Below are positions 1 through 5,582 of a stretch of 7,205 nt of DNA, piece by piece (within the stretch, counting starts at the first letter, position 1; the number at the start of each line of letters is the position of its first letter). A program made the translations under genes and the position numbers. The DNA is from DASPXY01 sp038227745 (GTDB lineage Bacteria; Planctomycetota; Planctomycetia; Gemmatales; Gemmataceae), in the NCBI GenBank assembly GCA_038227745.1, contig JBBRPS010000539.1, positions 1 to 7,205 of the forward strand, read 5' to 3'. A model generated the notes under the pieces. That model saw only the letters and a program-made list of their open reading frames with translations, made no database searches and was not told where the DNA came from.

Positions 1-175
1 CGTGGCGTACAGCCCCGACGGCAAGCGCCTGGCCAGCGCCTCGCACGACAAGACGGTGAAGGTGTGGGACGCGGCCACGGGGCAGCAGGTTCTCTCCCTC
101 ACAGGCCACACGGGCATTGTCCTCGTCGTGGCGTACAGCCCCGACGGCAAACGCCTGGCCAGCGCCTCGGAGGAC
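1..175 (+). repeat. Near-identical tandem WD40-encoding DNA repeat (126-bp period)
   Basis: Bases 1-43 and 127-169 differ at only one position (g/a in a Lys/Arg codon context), a 126-bp period equal to one 42-residue blade. The rest of each unit has diverged more. The nucleotide-level identity, silent sites included, points to recent blade duplication or gene conversion. Confidence 0.8.
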
Positions 176-220
176 CAGACGGTGAGGGTCTGGGATGTGG
201 AGACGGGAGGGGGGAATTAA
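1..220 (+). CDS. WD40 repeat protein, C-terminal end (5' end outside window)
   Basis: This is the 3' end of a gene entering from the left, read in frame from base 2 to the TAA at 218-220. The 72 visible residues hold two WD40 blades. Each has the 'AYSPDGKRLASAS' strand, the conserved Asp in 'HDKTVKVWD' or 'EDQTVRVWD', and the WD dipeptide; a 'GHTG' turn joins them. WD40 blades form beta-propellers that act as protein-binding scaffolds. In planctomycetes such propellers often sit at the C-terminus of Ser/Thr kinase or sigma-factor-like proteins, but nothing upstream is visible here to say which. The protein ends almost directly after the last WD motif with a short 'VETGGGN' tail, so the last blade is probably closed by an N-terminal strand. 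Family assignment is secure; the role is unknown. Confidence 0.95.
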   Translation, partial: VAYSPDGKRLASASHDKTVKVWDAATGQQVLSLTGHTGIVLVVAYSPDGKRLASASEDQTVRVWDVETGGGN

Positions 221-232
221 GGTCCCAGCGAC

Positions 233-267
233 GTCGAGGCAGACGAGATTGGCCCGTCTGGATCGAC
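233..267 (+). terminator. Hairpin downstream of the WD40 gene, possible terminator
   Basis: A two-part stem starts 12 bases after the WD40 stop codon. GTCGA (233-237) pairs with TCGAC (263-267), and CAGACG (240-245) pairs with CGTCTG (255-260). A 2x2 internal mismatch separates the stems and the loop is nine bases. No real T-run follows, only 'acgattgttg', so intrinsic termination is uncertain. Confidence 0.4.
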
Positions 268-281
268 ACGATTGTTGATGA

Positions 282-518
282 CGGAGGCGAGACCTGAGGG
301 CATGGCGACATCGACAGGTCTTCAAGAGCGGCGGCGCGATCAATGGCTTCAATACCGCCAACGAGGTGAAGCTGACGGACAACGCCAGGCCCGCCGGGAC
401 GTTCCAGGTTGCGGTGCTGGCGATCAACGGCCCGTTCGGCAACCCGCCCGGCAACTTCATCTTCTTCCGGGCGCCGACCGCGCTGCGCTTCTACACGACG
501 GCCCCCAAGAACAACTGA
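282..518 (+). pseudogene. 3' remnant of a protein-coding gene lacking a start
   Basis: The frame is open from just after a TGA at 279-281 to the TGA at 516-518. From about base 318 codon third positions are almost all G/C and the translation is protein-like, running from 'VFKSGGAINGFNTANEVKL' to 'FYTTAPKNN'. There is no ATG, GTG or TTG in frame until GTG 366, which has no ribosome-binding site and lies inside the coding-like stretch. The simplest reading is the C-terminal end of a larger, possibly secreted, protein whose 5' part was lost by deletion or frameshift. I do not recognise the family. An intact-looking terminator 38 bases downstream supports a former gene end. An alternative is a frameshift from ATG 302 in the neighbouring frame, but that start also lacks a convincing Shine-Dalgarno site. 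Bases 221-281 and 519-698 hold only the two hairpins and no other gene that I can support. Confidence 0.6.
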
Positions 519-556
519 CGGCTGCCTCGTTCGCGGATGAGAAATGGGCCTGACTT

Positions 557-592
557 GGCGAGCCGGGTCCCGGTCCCCGGCTCGCCGCGTTT
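557..592 (+). terminator. Rho-independent-like terminator
   Basis: A perfect 11-bp GC-rich stem is formed by GGCGAGCCGGG (557-567) and CCCGGCTCGCC (576-586), with an 8-base loop and a following 'gcgttt'. The T-run is short, but the stem is strong. It lies 38 bases after the stop of the gene remnant ending at 518 and would insulate the gene starting at 699. Confidence 0.7.
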
Positions 593-698
593 CGAGGACG
601 TGCCGGGACGGATCGCCGACAGGCGGCATGATCTTTGCTCCCTCCTGCTCACGAGCGGACCACGGAGGCCCGTACATCGCCCGGGAGGGATTGCAGCC

Positions 699-1130
699 AT
701 GAAACGAACAGACGACGCCCTGTTGCAAGCGGTCGAGCGGTTGGAAAAGGTCCTCACCGCGGAGGCGCCGGGGCAAGAGCACGCCTGGGTCGAGCGGGTG
801 GACGGGACCCTGGCCGAGGTCGAGCAAGTCTTGCGGGGCCACCGCGCGGAAACCGCCGCGCCCGATGGCCCCTTCCACGAGGTCGATCAGACGCGGCCGA
901 CGCTGGTCCGACGTGTGAGCGAGCTGCGCCGGGAACTGGCCGCGGAAGCCGGCGAGGCGAAGGCCCTGCACGTTGAGGTGCATCAGGCGGCCGAGCGCGG
1001 CTCCGCCCCGGATGTCGCGGCCATCCGGCGTCACGTCGAGCATCTCCTGGCCGGGCTGCGCCGTCTCCGCGACGGCGAGACCGACGTGGTTTTGGAGAGC
1101 ATCGATACCGACCTCGGTGCCGGCGATTGA
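699..1130 (+). CDS. Small helical protein of unknown function (143 aa)
   Basis: ATG 699 is chosen because GGGAGGGA (683-690) sits eight bases upstream. The frame runs open further 5', but that extension is Arg/Pro-rich and not protein-like. The product starts 'MKRTDDALLQAVERLEKVL' and is predicted almost entirely helical. It has heptad-like stretches around residues 5-50 and 65-100 and a final helix near 105-130, ending 'VLESIDTDLGAGD'. No signal peptide, membrane segment or Cys is present. The overall pattern (MKRT start, 'DQTRP' mid-region, acidic 'TDLGAGD'-type end) resembles small uncharacterised proteins I associate with Gemmataceae. The several His residues loosely suggest a hemerythrin-like bundle, but I cannot place a metal-binding HxxxE pattern with confidence. 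It probably forms its own transcription unit, between the terminator at 557-592 and the promoter near 1181. Confidence 0.85.
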   Translation: MKRTDDALLQAVERLEKVLTAEAPGQEHAWVERVDGTLAEVEQVLRGHRAETAAPDGPFHEVDQTRPTLVRRVSELRRELAAEAGEAKALHVEVHQAAERGSAPDVAAIRRHVEHLLAGLRRLRDGETDVVLESIDTDLGAGD

Positions 1131-1157
1131 AGCCCGAGCGCAAGCCTCTGATTCGCA

Positions 1158-1186
1158 CTGCTCCCGACTCGCGGTCCGGGTATAAT
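1158..1186 (+). promoter_or_regulatory. Candidate sigma-70-type promoter for the DUF4058-like gene
   Basis: A perfect TATAAT box occupies 1181-1186 in otherwise GC-rich sequence, 28 bases before the ATG at 1215. At 17-bp spacing the -35 hexamer is CTGCTC (1158-1163), a poor match to TTGACA. There is no TG extension before the -10. The call rests on the -10 box and its position. Confidence 0.5.
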
Positions 1187-1200
1187 CCGCTTATCGAGTC

Positions 1201-1207
1201 AGGAGGG
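1201..1207 (+). promoter_or_regulatory. Shine-Dalgarno site that decides the start of the DUF4058-like gene
   Basis: AGGAGGG lies one base before the first in-frame ATG (1209) but seven bases before the second (1215). Normal spacing and the family-typical 'MPVHDW' N-terminus both favour 1215. Confidence 0.75.
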
Positions 1208-1214
1208 CATGCTC

Positions 1215-1733
1215 ATGCCGGTACACGACTGGACGCGAGTGCATGCCGAGATATTCCACGCCTTTCACATATCCTGGATCGCCACCCTCATGCACCCGCT
1301 GAACAACGGGCTGCTGCCGCAAGGTTACTACGCTATGGCGGAGCAGATCGCGAGCCGCGTGCGGCGCCCCACCCGCCGCGGCCGGCACCTTGCGATCCGC
1401 CACATCAACGGGCACGCCGTAGTCGCGCTCCTGGAGATTGTCGCGCCCTTGAATAAAGACCGCCGGGCGCACGTCCGGGTGTTCGCGAAGAGAGTCGTGC
1501 GCAGCCTGGAGTCGGGCGTTCACGTCCTGTTGGTTGACCTGTTGCCGCCCACTTCCCACGCCCCTGACGGCATACACGGCGCGGTCTGGGGAGACTTCGA
1601 CAGGACCCCTTACGTTCCGCCCCCCGACGGCCCGCTGACGCTCGCCTCTTACACCTGGAACGGGTCCGAACCGGAAGCCTTTATCGAGCCGGCGATTGAA
1701 TCCCGGTGGGCCGCAGTCGCCATATCCGTTTAG
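1215..1733 (+). CDS. DUF4058-like family protein, shortened copy (172 aa)
   Basis: The N-terminus 'MPVHDWTRVHAEIFHAFH' followed by 'LNNGLLPQGYYAMAEQ' (residues 30-44) is characteristic of a large planctomycete family usually labelled DUF4058. The central block 'IRHINGHAVVALLEIV' and 'HVLLVDLLPP', then 'GIHGAVW' and 'PLTLASYTWNG', match it as well. The function of the family is unknown; the fold has been considered nuclease-like, which I cannot test here. From memory, full-length members are roughly 240-270 residues. This copy passes directly from the 'YYAMAEQ' region to the 'RRGRHLAIRH' region (residues 45-63), skipping a segment of perhaps 50 residues. It also stops soon after 'AFIEPAIES', where relatives continue with a Pro/Leu-rich tail. 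It may be a degraded paralogue or a compact variant. No frameshift is visible in the remaining frame. Confidence 0.8.
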   Translation: MPVHDWTRVHAEIFHAFHISWIATLMHPLNNGLLPQGYYAMAEQIASRVRRPTRRGRHLAIRHINGHAVVALLEIVAPLNKDRRAHVRVFAKRVVRSLESGVHVLLVDLLPPTSHAPDGIHGAVWGDFDRTPYVPPPDGPLTLASYTWNGSEPEAFIEPAIESRWAAVAISV

Positions 1734-1735
1734 CC

Positions 1736-1754
1736 GACGGAGAGAACTCCCGTC
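1736..1754 (+). terminator. Weak hairpin after the DUF4058-like gene
   Basis: GACGGAG (1736-1742) pairs with CTCCCGTC (1747-1754) with one bulged C and a four-base AGAA loop, two bases after the stop codon. No T-run follows. It could attenuate read-through into the gene at 1775, or may have no function. Confidence 0.25.
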
Positions 1755-1774
1755 ACCCACACTGCGAAAGCGCC

Positions 1775-2737
1775 ATGGCTGAAACCACCCTCGACCCGAT
1801 CCGCCTGCTCCGCCCCCGCCGCCGCATCACCGGCGCCTCCGCCATTCTGCTGCCCTTCGCGCCCGGCGGCGCCATCGACTGGACGGCCTTCACCGCCCAC
1901 GTCCTCCGCACCGCCGACGCCGGCCTCGTCCCCGCGGTCAACATGGACACCGGCTACGTCAACCTCCTCGACGACACCACGCGCCTGGAAGTCCTGGACC
2001 GGACGCGCAACGCCCTGGACGGCCGGCCTTTCGTGGCGGGGGCGTTCGTCGCCGACCGGCCCGGCAGCCGCTTCGACTGCGACGCCTACCTCCGCCAGAG
2101 CGAGCCCATCGCCGCCCGCGGCGGCACCCCGGTGCTCTTCCAGTCCTACGGGCTCACGGGCCAGGCCGACGACGACATCGTTGCCGCCTATGCGGAGATC
2201 GCCCGGCACTGCGACCGCTTCATCGGCTTCGAGCTGGGCGAGATGTTCGCGCCGTTCGGCAAGATTTACTCGCTCGACGTCTACCGCGGCCTGCTCGGCA
2301 TCCGGCAGTGTGTCGGGGCCAAGCACTCTTCCCTGCGGCGCGATCTGGAATGGCAGCGGCTGGCCCTGCGCGACGCCGTGCGCCCCGACTTCCACGTCTT
2401 CACCGGCAACGACCTCGCCATCGACATGGTGATGTACGGCAGCGACTACCTGCTCGGCCTGAGCACATTCGCCCCGGACCTGTTCGCGAAGCGCGACGCT
2501 TACTGGGCGGCGGGTGACCCGGCATTCTACGAGCTGAATGATGTGCTGCAGTACCTGGGCTTCCTGGCCTTCCGGGCGCCGGTGCCGGCGTACAAGCATT
2601 CGGCTGCGATGTTCCTGCACCTGCGCGGCTGGATCGGCAGCGATGCCACGCACCCGCGCAGCCCGACCCGGCCCGCGAGCGACCGCGCCATCCTCCGCGA
2701 GATCGGCCGGCAGCTTCACGTCGTGTATGGGGGGTGA
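1775..2737 (+). CDS. DapA-like (dihydrodipicolinate synthase / N-acetylneuraminate lyase superfamily) protein
   Basis: This is a 320-residue TIM-barrel-type protein. ATG 1775 is preferred because 'MAETTLDPIRLLRPRRRI' leads straight into the first strand ('GASAILLPFAPGGAIDW', typical of the family). The upstream open frame is not protein-like. The Shine-Dalgarno site is weak. Family members use a Schiff-base lysine in class I aldol or dehydration chemistry on 2-keto acids. Here K183 in 'CVGAKHSS' sits where the catalytic Lys of DapA ('GIKE') belongs. The GTTGE motif of DapA is replaced by 'NMDTGY' (residues 56-61). The position of the DapA catalytic Tyr, about 28 residues before the Lys, falls in 'GFELGEMF' (151-158), which has no Tyr. 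It is therefore unlikely to be the lysine-pathway DapA. It is followed after three bases by the flavin oxidoreductase gene, which suggests translational coupling and a shared pathway. The substrate is unknown. Confidence 0.85.
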   Translation: MAETTLDPIRLLRPRRRITGASAILLPFAPGGAIDWTAFTAHVLRTADAGLVPAVNMDTGYVNLLDDTTRLEVLDRTRNALDGRPFVAGAFVADRPGSRFDCDAYLRQSEPIAARGGTPVLFQSYGLTGQADDDIVAAYAEIARHCDRFIGFELGEMFAPFGKIYSLDVYRGLLGIRQCVGAKHSSLRRDLEWQRLALRDAVRPDFHVFTGNDLAIDMVMYGSDYLLGLSTFAPDLFAKRDAYWAAGDPAFYELNDVLQYLGFLAFRAPVPAYKHSAAMFLHLRGWIGSDATHPRSPTRPASDRAILREIGRQLHVVYGG

Positions 2738-2740
2738 GGG

Positions 2741-4195
2741 ATGACCTTTCCTCGTGTGTCCGCCCTGAAGACCGCCGCCGACTTTCGGGCGCGCCTCGCT
2801 GCGCTCGGCATCGACGTGCCCTTCGACGAGGTAATGGCGAGCGGCCCCGACGCGCCGCTGGCCCGGCCCTACCGCCGCGCCGCCGGCAAGATCGGCAACC
2901 GTTTCGCGATCCTGCCGATGGAGGGCTGGGACGGCACCGCGGACGGCCGGCCGTCGGACCTGACACGGCGGCGCTGGCGCAACTTCGGCCTGAGCGGCGC
3001 CAAGCTGATCTGGGGCGGCGAGGCGGTCGCCGTGCGCCACGACGGCCGCGCCAACCCCAACCAACTCCTGCTCAACGACGCGACACTGCCCGAAATCGCC
3101 GCGCTGAGAGAGGAACTGCTCACCAGCCACCGCGAACATTTCGGCGGGACGGAGGACCTCCTCGTCGGCCTGCAGCTGACGCACTCGGGCCGGTTCGCGC
3201 GGCCCAACGACAAGCGCCGCCTGGAGCCGCGCATCGTCTACCGCCACCCGTACCTCGACGGCCGCTTCGGCGTCCGCGACGACGGGCCGCTGCTCTCCGA
3301 CGACGACATCGCCCGCTTGACCGACGACTTCGTGCGCGCGGCGCGGCTGGCCCGCCAGGCCGGTTTCGCCTTCGTGGACGTGAAGCACTGTCACGGCTAC
3401 CTCGGCCACGAGTTCCTGTCGGCGGTGGACCGCCCCGGCCGTTACGGCGGCACTCTGGAGAACCGGACGCGCTTTCTCCGCGACATCGTGGCGGGGATCC
3501 GCGCCGCGGCGCCGGGACTGGAGATCGGCGTGCGCGTCAGCGTGTTCGACTTCCTGCCGTTCCAGGCGGGGCCGGACGGAATCGGCGTGCCGGTCGCGGC
3601 GCCGGGCAACTACCGCCACGCCTTCGGCGGCGACGGGACGGGTTTGGGCATCGATCTGGCGGAGCCGTCGGCGTTCCTCGATTTGCTGGAGCGCCTCGGC
3701 ATCGACCTGGTGTGCATCAGCGCGGGCAGCCCGTACTACAACCCGCACATGCAGCGGCCGGCCGCGTTCCCGCCATCGGACGGCTACCAGCCGCCGGAGG
3801 ACCCCCTGGTCGGCGTCGCGCGTCAGCTCGCCGCGACGGCGGCGCTGAAAGCGCGTCACCCGCGGCTGACGGTCGTCGGCTCGGGCTACTCCTATCTACA
3901 AGAGTGGCTGCCGCACGTTGGGCAGCGCGTGGTGCGCGACGGCGGGGCGGACTTCATTGGCCTGGGGCGGATGGTGTTGTCTTACCCGGAACTGCCGGCC
4001 GATGTGCTAGCGGGCCGGCCGCTGGCGCGCAAGCGCATCTGCCGCACGTTCAGCGAATGCACCACGGCCCCGCGCAACGGGATCGTGTCGGGATGCTTCC
4101 CACTCGATCCGTTCTACAAGCAACTCCCCGAACGGGAGGCGCTGGAGCGGATCAAGGAGGAGCGCAGGGTTGGCGCCCCGCGTGGCCCTGTTTAG
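2741..4195 (+). CDS. Old Yellow Enzyme-type NADH:flavin oxidoreductase
   Basis: The 484-residue protein starts at ATG 2741, three bases after the previous stop; the G-rich 'ggggggtgaggg' serves as ribosome-binding site. Family landmarks appear in order: 'LPMEGWDG' (first barrel strand, near P59), 'QLTHSGR' (H148-R151, FMN region), 'VDVKHCHGYLGHEFLS' (active-site strand, 212-227), 'YGGTLENR' (235-242) and 'GLGRMVL' (G409-R410, FMN phosphate binding). The family uses FMN and NAD(P)H to reduce activated alkenes or related substrates. In many members the active-site strand reads HxxH or HxxN before GY; here the first His is K215, while H218 and Y220 are kept. A C-terminal Cys group (C434, C440, C452; spacing x5, x11) recalls the iron-sulfur motif of the dienoyl-CoA reductase branch but is one Cys short. 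No flavodoxin-like reductase domain follows. The stop codon lies inside a long inverted repeat. It probably acts on the product or precursor of the DapA-like enzyme. Confidence 0.9.
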   Translation: MTFPRVSALKTAADFRARLAALGIDVPFDEVMASGPDAPLARPYRRAAGKIGNRFAILPMEGWDGTADGRPSDLTRRRWRNFGLSGAKLIWGGEAVAVRHDGRANPNQLLLNDATLPEIAALREELLTSHREHFGGTEDLLVGLQLTHSGRFARPNDKRRLEPRIVYRHPYLDGRFGVRDDGPLLSDDDIARLTDDFVRAARLARQAGFAFVDVKHCHGYLGHEFLSAVDRPGRYGGTLENRTRFLRDIVAGIRAAAPGLEIGVRVSVFDFLPFQAGPDGIGVPVAAPGNYRHAFGGDGTGLGIDLAEPSAFLDLLERLGIDLVCISAGSPYYNPHMQRPAAFPPSDGYQPPEDPLVGVARQLAATAALKARHPRLTVVGSGYSYLQEWLPHVGQRVVRDGGADFIGLGRMVLSYPELPADVLAGRPLARKRICRTFSECTTAPRNGIVSGCFPLDPFYKQLPEREALERIKEERRVGAPRGPV

Positions 4196-4269
4196 CCGCG
4201 GTTCGGAGAACCGCGTGCGGCCGCCACCAGGGATGCCGGCCCACGCGGTTCTCCGAACCGTGGCTAAAC
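4190..4269. repeat. Long inverted repeat between convergent genes (REP/BIME-like, possible bidirectional terminator)
   Basis: Bases 4190-4217 pair with 4242-4269 over 28 bp, with a single G-T wobble (4198/4261). After a bulged C the stem continues for five pairs (4219-4223 with 4237-4241) around a 13-base loop. Each arm is itself a palindrome: CGCGGTTC-GGA-GAACCGCG at 4197-4215 and a matching unit on the right. It is therefore two head-to-head palindromic units, as in REP doublets. It lies between the plus-strand oxidoreductase, whose TAG (4193-4195) is in the left arm, and the minus-strand DUF1573 gene ending at 4278. It could stop transcription from both sides, although neither end has a T-run. 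Confidence 0.85.
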
Positions 4270-4277
4270 GAGGACCG

Positions 4278-5297
4278 TTACCGCGTCGCCGACTCCACTG
4301 TGCAGCGAACGGGGAGGGTGACGGTCTCGCGCACAGGGCCGCTCAGGCGCACGCGCAAGGTGCTGTCAACAGCCCCGCCCTCCACACGACCGCGGTCCAC
4401 CTGCACCTTCACCGTCGCAAGGTGGTCGGGACCGGGCGCCCAGGAACAGGTGATCGCCGGATCGTCCGCCTTGACGTCCTCAACGACCACCTTCTCCCCC
4501 TGCCGGTCGCCGATCCGCACCAACCGCGATGCCGTGGCCTGTCCCGGCGCCAGCACCAGGGCAACCCGCTCCGGCGTGGCGGTGAGCCGCGCGCGCGGAC
4601 GCTTGACGAGCGTGATGGGCACCTGGAGATCGGGATAAACGGGGTCGTCCGTGTACAGGATGAGCGTCTCATTGTGCCGGCCGTCCGGGCAGTCGCCGGT
4701 GAACTCCAGGCGGATCTTCTGAACCCACTGGCCGAGCCCGTCACGATACGGCGCGGCAACCGCGGCGCGCAGGTGCGGGGCGCTGGTCATCAATTGTTTG
4801 ACGCGCAGGGGACGCGGGCGCAGGTCCGTCAGCACGATTTCCTGCGCGACCGGCCCCTCGGCGACGAGCGTCAGCGCCGCCGGCTGCAACGTGACCTCGG
4901 TCACCACCCGGGCCGTCACTTCCAGCGTCGCCTCGCGTTCGGTGCCGCCATCCCGGTAGAGCAGTTGCAGCCGCCAGGTGTGCGGCCCCGCCGACTGTCC
5001 GCGCGCGTTCACTTCCACCGGGATCGTGCCGCCCTCGCCTGGCCGGAAGACGTGTCGCTCCAGGCTCGGCCGCAGGCAGCCGCACCCTGGCCGGGCCTCG
5101 ATGATCTCCACCACCTCCGGCCCTTCGTTGCGGAAGGCGAACGCATGGCCGAGCTTGGCTCCGCTGCGGATCTCGCCCACGTCCACGCGCACCGCCGTGA
5201 AGTGCAGATCGGCCCGCCCTTCGACCGCACCGCCGAGCAGCCCGGCGAGAGTCAGAACGAGAAGTCGCGTTCGCGGGTTGCTGTCGCGCCGGCGCAT
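4278..5297 (-). CDS. DUF1573 domain secreted protein
   Basis: This 339-residue protein reads leftward from ATG 5297; GGAGG lies seven bases upstream of that start. It begins with a Sec-type signal: basic 'MRRRDSNPRTR', a hydrophobic core 'LLVLTLAGLLGGAV', and a likely cleavage after 'EGRA' (residue 29). Residues about 30-100 are a clear DUF1573 domain: 'FTAVRVDVGEI', 'HAFAFRNEGPEVVEII', then 'PGCGCLRP' (C72, C74) and 'FRPGEGGTIPVEV'. DUF1573 domains are immunoglobulin-like beta-sandwiches of exported proteins, with no established molecular function. The remaining 240 residues also look beta-rich and carry repeated 'VxLxPxxLxLV' and 'LVLAPGQ' patterns, suggesting two or three further sandwich domains ('LVLTDLRPRPL'-type turns). 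It is expected to be periplasmic or cell-surface. It is transcribed divergently from the export operon and convergently with the oxidoreductase; no functional link to either is evident. Confidence 0.92.
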   Translation of the reverse strand: MRRRDSNPRTRLLVLTLAGLLGGAVEGRADLHFTAVRVDVGEIRSGAKLGHAFAFRNEGPEVVEIIEARPGCGCLRPSLERHVFRPGEGGTIPVEVNARGQSAGPHTWRLQLLYRDGGTEREATLEVTARVVTEVTLQPAALTLVAEGPVAQEIVLTDLRPRPLRVKQLMTSAPHLRAAVAAPYRDGLGQWVQKIRLEFTGDCPDGRHNETLILYTDDPVYPDLQVPITLVKRPRARLTATPERVALVLAPGQATASRLVRIGDRQGEKVVVEDVKADDPAITCSWAPGPDHLATVKVQVDRGRVEGGAVDSTLRVRLSGPVRETVTLPVRCTVESATR

Positions 5298-5317
5298 GGC
5301 ATGTCCTCCAGTCCGGA

Positions 5318-5332
5318 AAGGTCGCAGACCTT
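5318..5332. promoter_or_regulatory. Short perfect dyad in the DUF1573 leader
   Basis: AAGGTC-GCA-GACCTT is a perfect 6-bp inverted repeat with a three-base spacer. It overlaps the candidate -10 box of the minus-strand promoter and lies about eight bases from the GGAGG site. It could be an operator or a small leader hairpin, and could also occur by chance. Confidence 0.3.
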
Positions 5333-5356
5333 ACCTCTGGAGCACCGGCGAGACAA
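5328..5356 (-). promoter_or_regulatory. Weak candidate promoter for the DUF1573 gene
   Basis: Read on the minus strand, TTGTCT (5356-5351) and TAAGGT (5333-5328) are spaced by 17 bp. The -35 matches four of six consensus bases and the -10 three of six. Position relative to the start at 5297 is reasonable, but the match is poor. Confidence 0.25.
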
Positions 5357-5435
5357 GGCCATCTCGAACCCGGCCCGCATGCCTGGGGCACGCGCCGAAC
5401 CGCCCGCCCGTCCTCTTTTTTCTGGACCTCCCAGC

Positions 5436-5464
5436 CTGAACCACCTCCCGAGAACGCCTACAAT
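5436..5464 (+). promoter_or_regulatory. Upstream promoter candidate (P1) for the export operon
   Basis: CTGAAC (5436-5441) and TACAAT (5459-5464) are separated by 17 bp. The -10 matches five of six consensus bases and the -35 three of six. Transcripts would carry a leader of about 200 bases before the adaptor gene. Confidence 0.45.
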
Positions 5465-5553
5465 GAGGAATAGGAGGCTCTTTCCCGTCCAACTGCCTGC
5501 GAGGGAACGGTCGGCGCCCGCGCAAGGACGAGCAGGGAAACGGCGGGGATTTT

Positions 5554-5582
5554 TTGAAGCGGTCGGCCGCGGCACGGATAAT
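5554..5582 (+). promoter_or_regulatory. Main promoter candidate (P2) for the export operon
   Basis: TTGAAG (5554-5559) and GATAAT (5577-5582) are separated by exactly 17 bp, matching four and five of six sigma-70 consensus bases. It sits in an AT-richer patch. Transcription would start near 5589, leaving about 80 bases of leader to the GTG at 5672. This start site also argues against translation beginning at the TTG at 5591. Confidence 0.65.

Noticed and set aside
99..1043. Minus-strand open frame of 314 codons
   Set aside because: It spans the WD40 end, two hairpins and the helical-protein gene; shadow composition and no motif.
1120..1703. Shared 13-base string gccggcgattgaa at about 1119 and 1688
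   Set aside because: A match of this length is expected by chance at roughly this window size, and it is in different contexts (gene end versus internal codons).
1730..3859. Minus-strand open frame of 709 codons
   Set aside because: It lies antisense to two well-supported enzyme genes; its composition (Arg, Ala, Val, Gln-rich, no recognisable motifs) is what a GC-rich shadow frame gives.
2734..4638. Plus-strand open frame of 634 codons overlapping the oxidoreductase
   Set aside because: Arg/Pro/Gly-rich translation without domain motifs, while the frame starting at 2741 carries all OYE landmarks.
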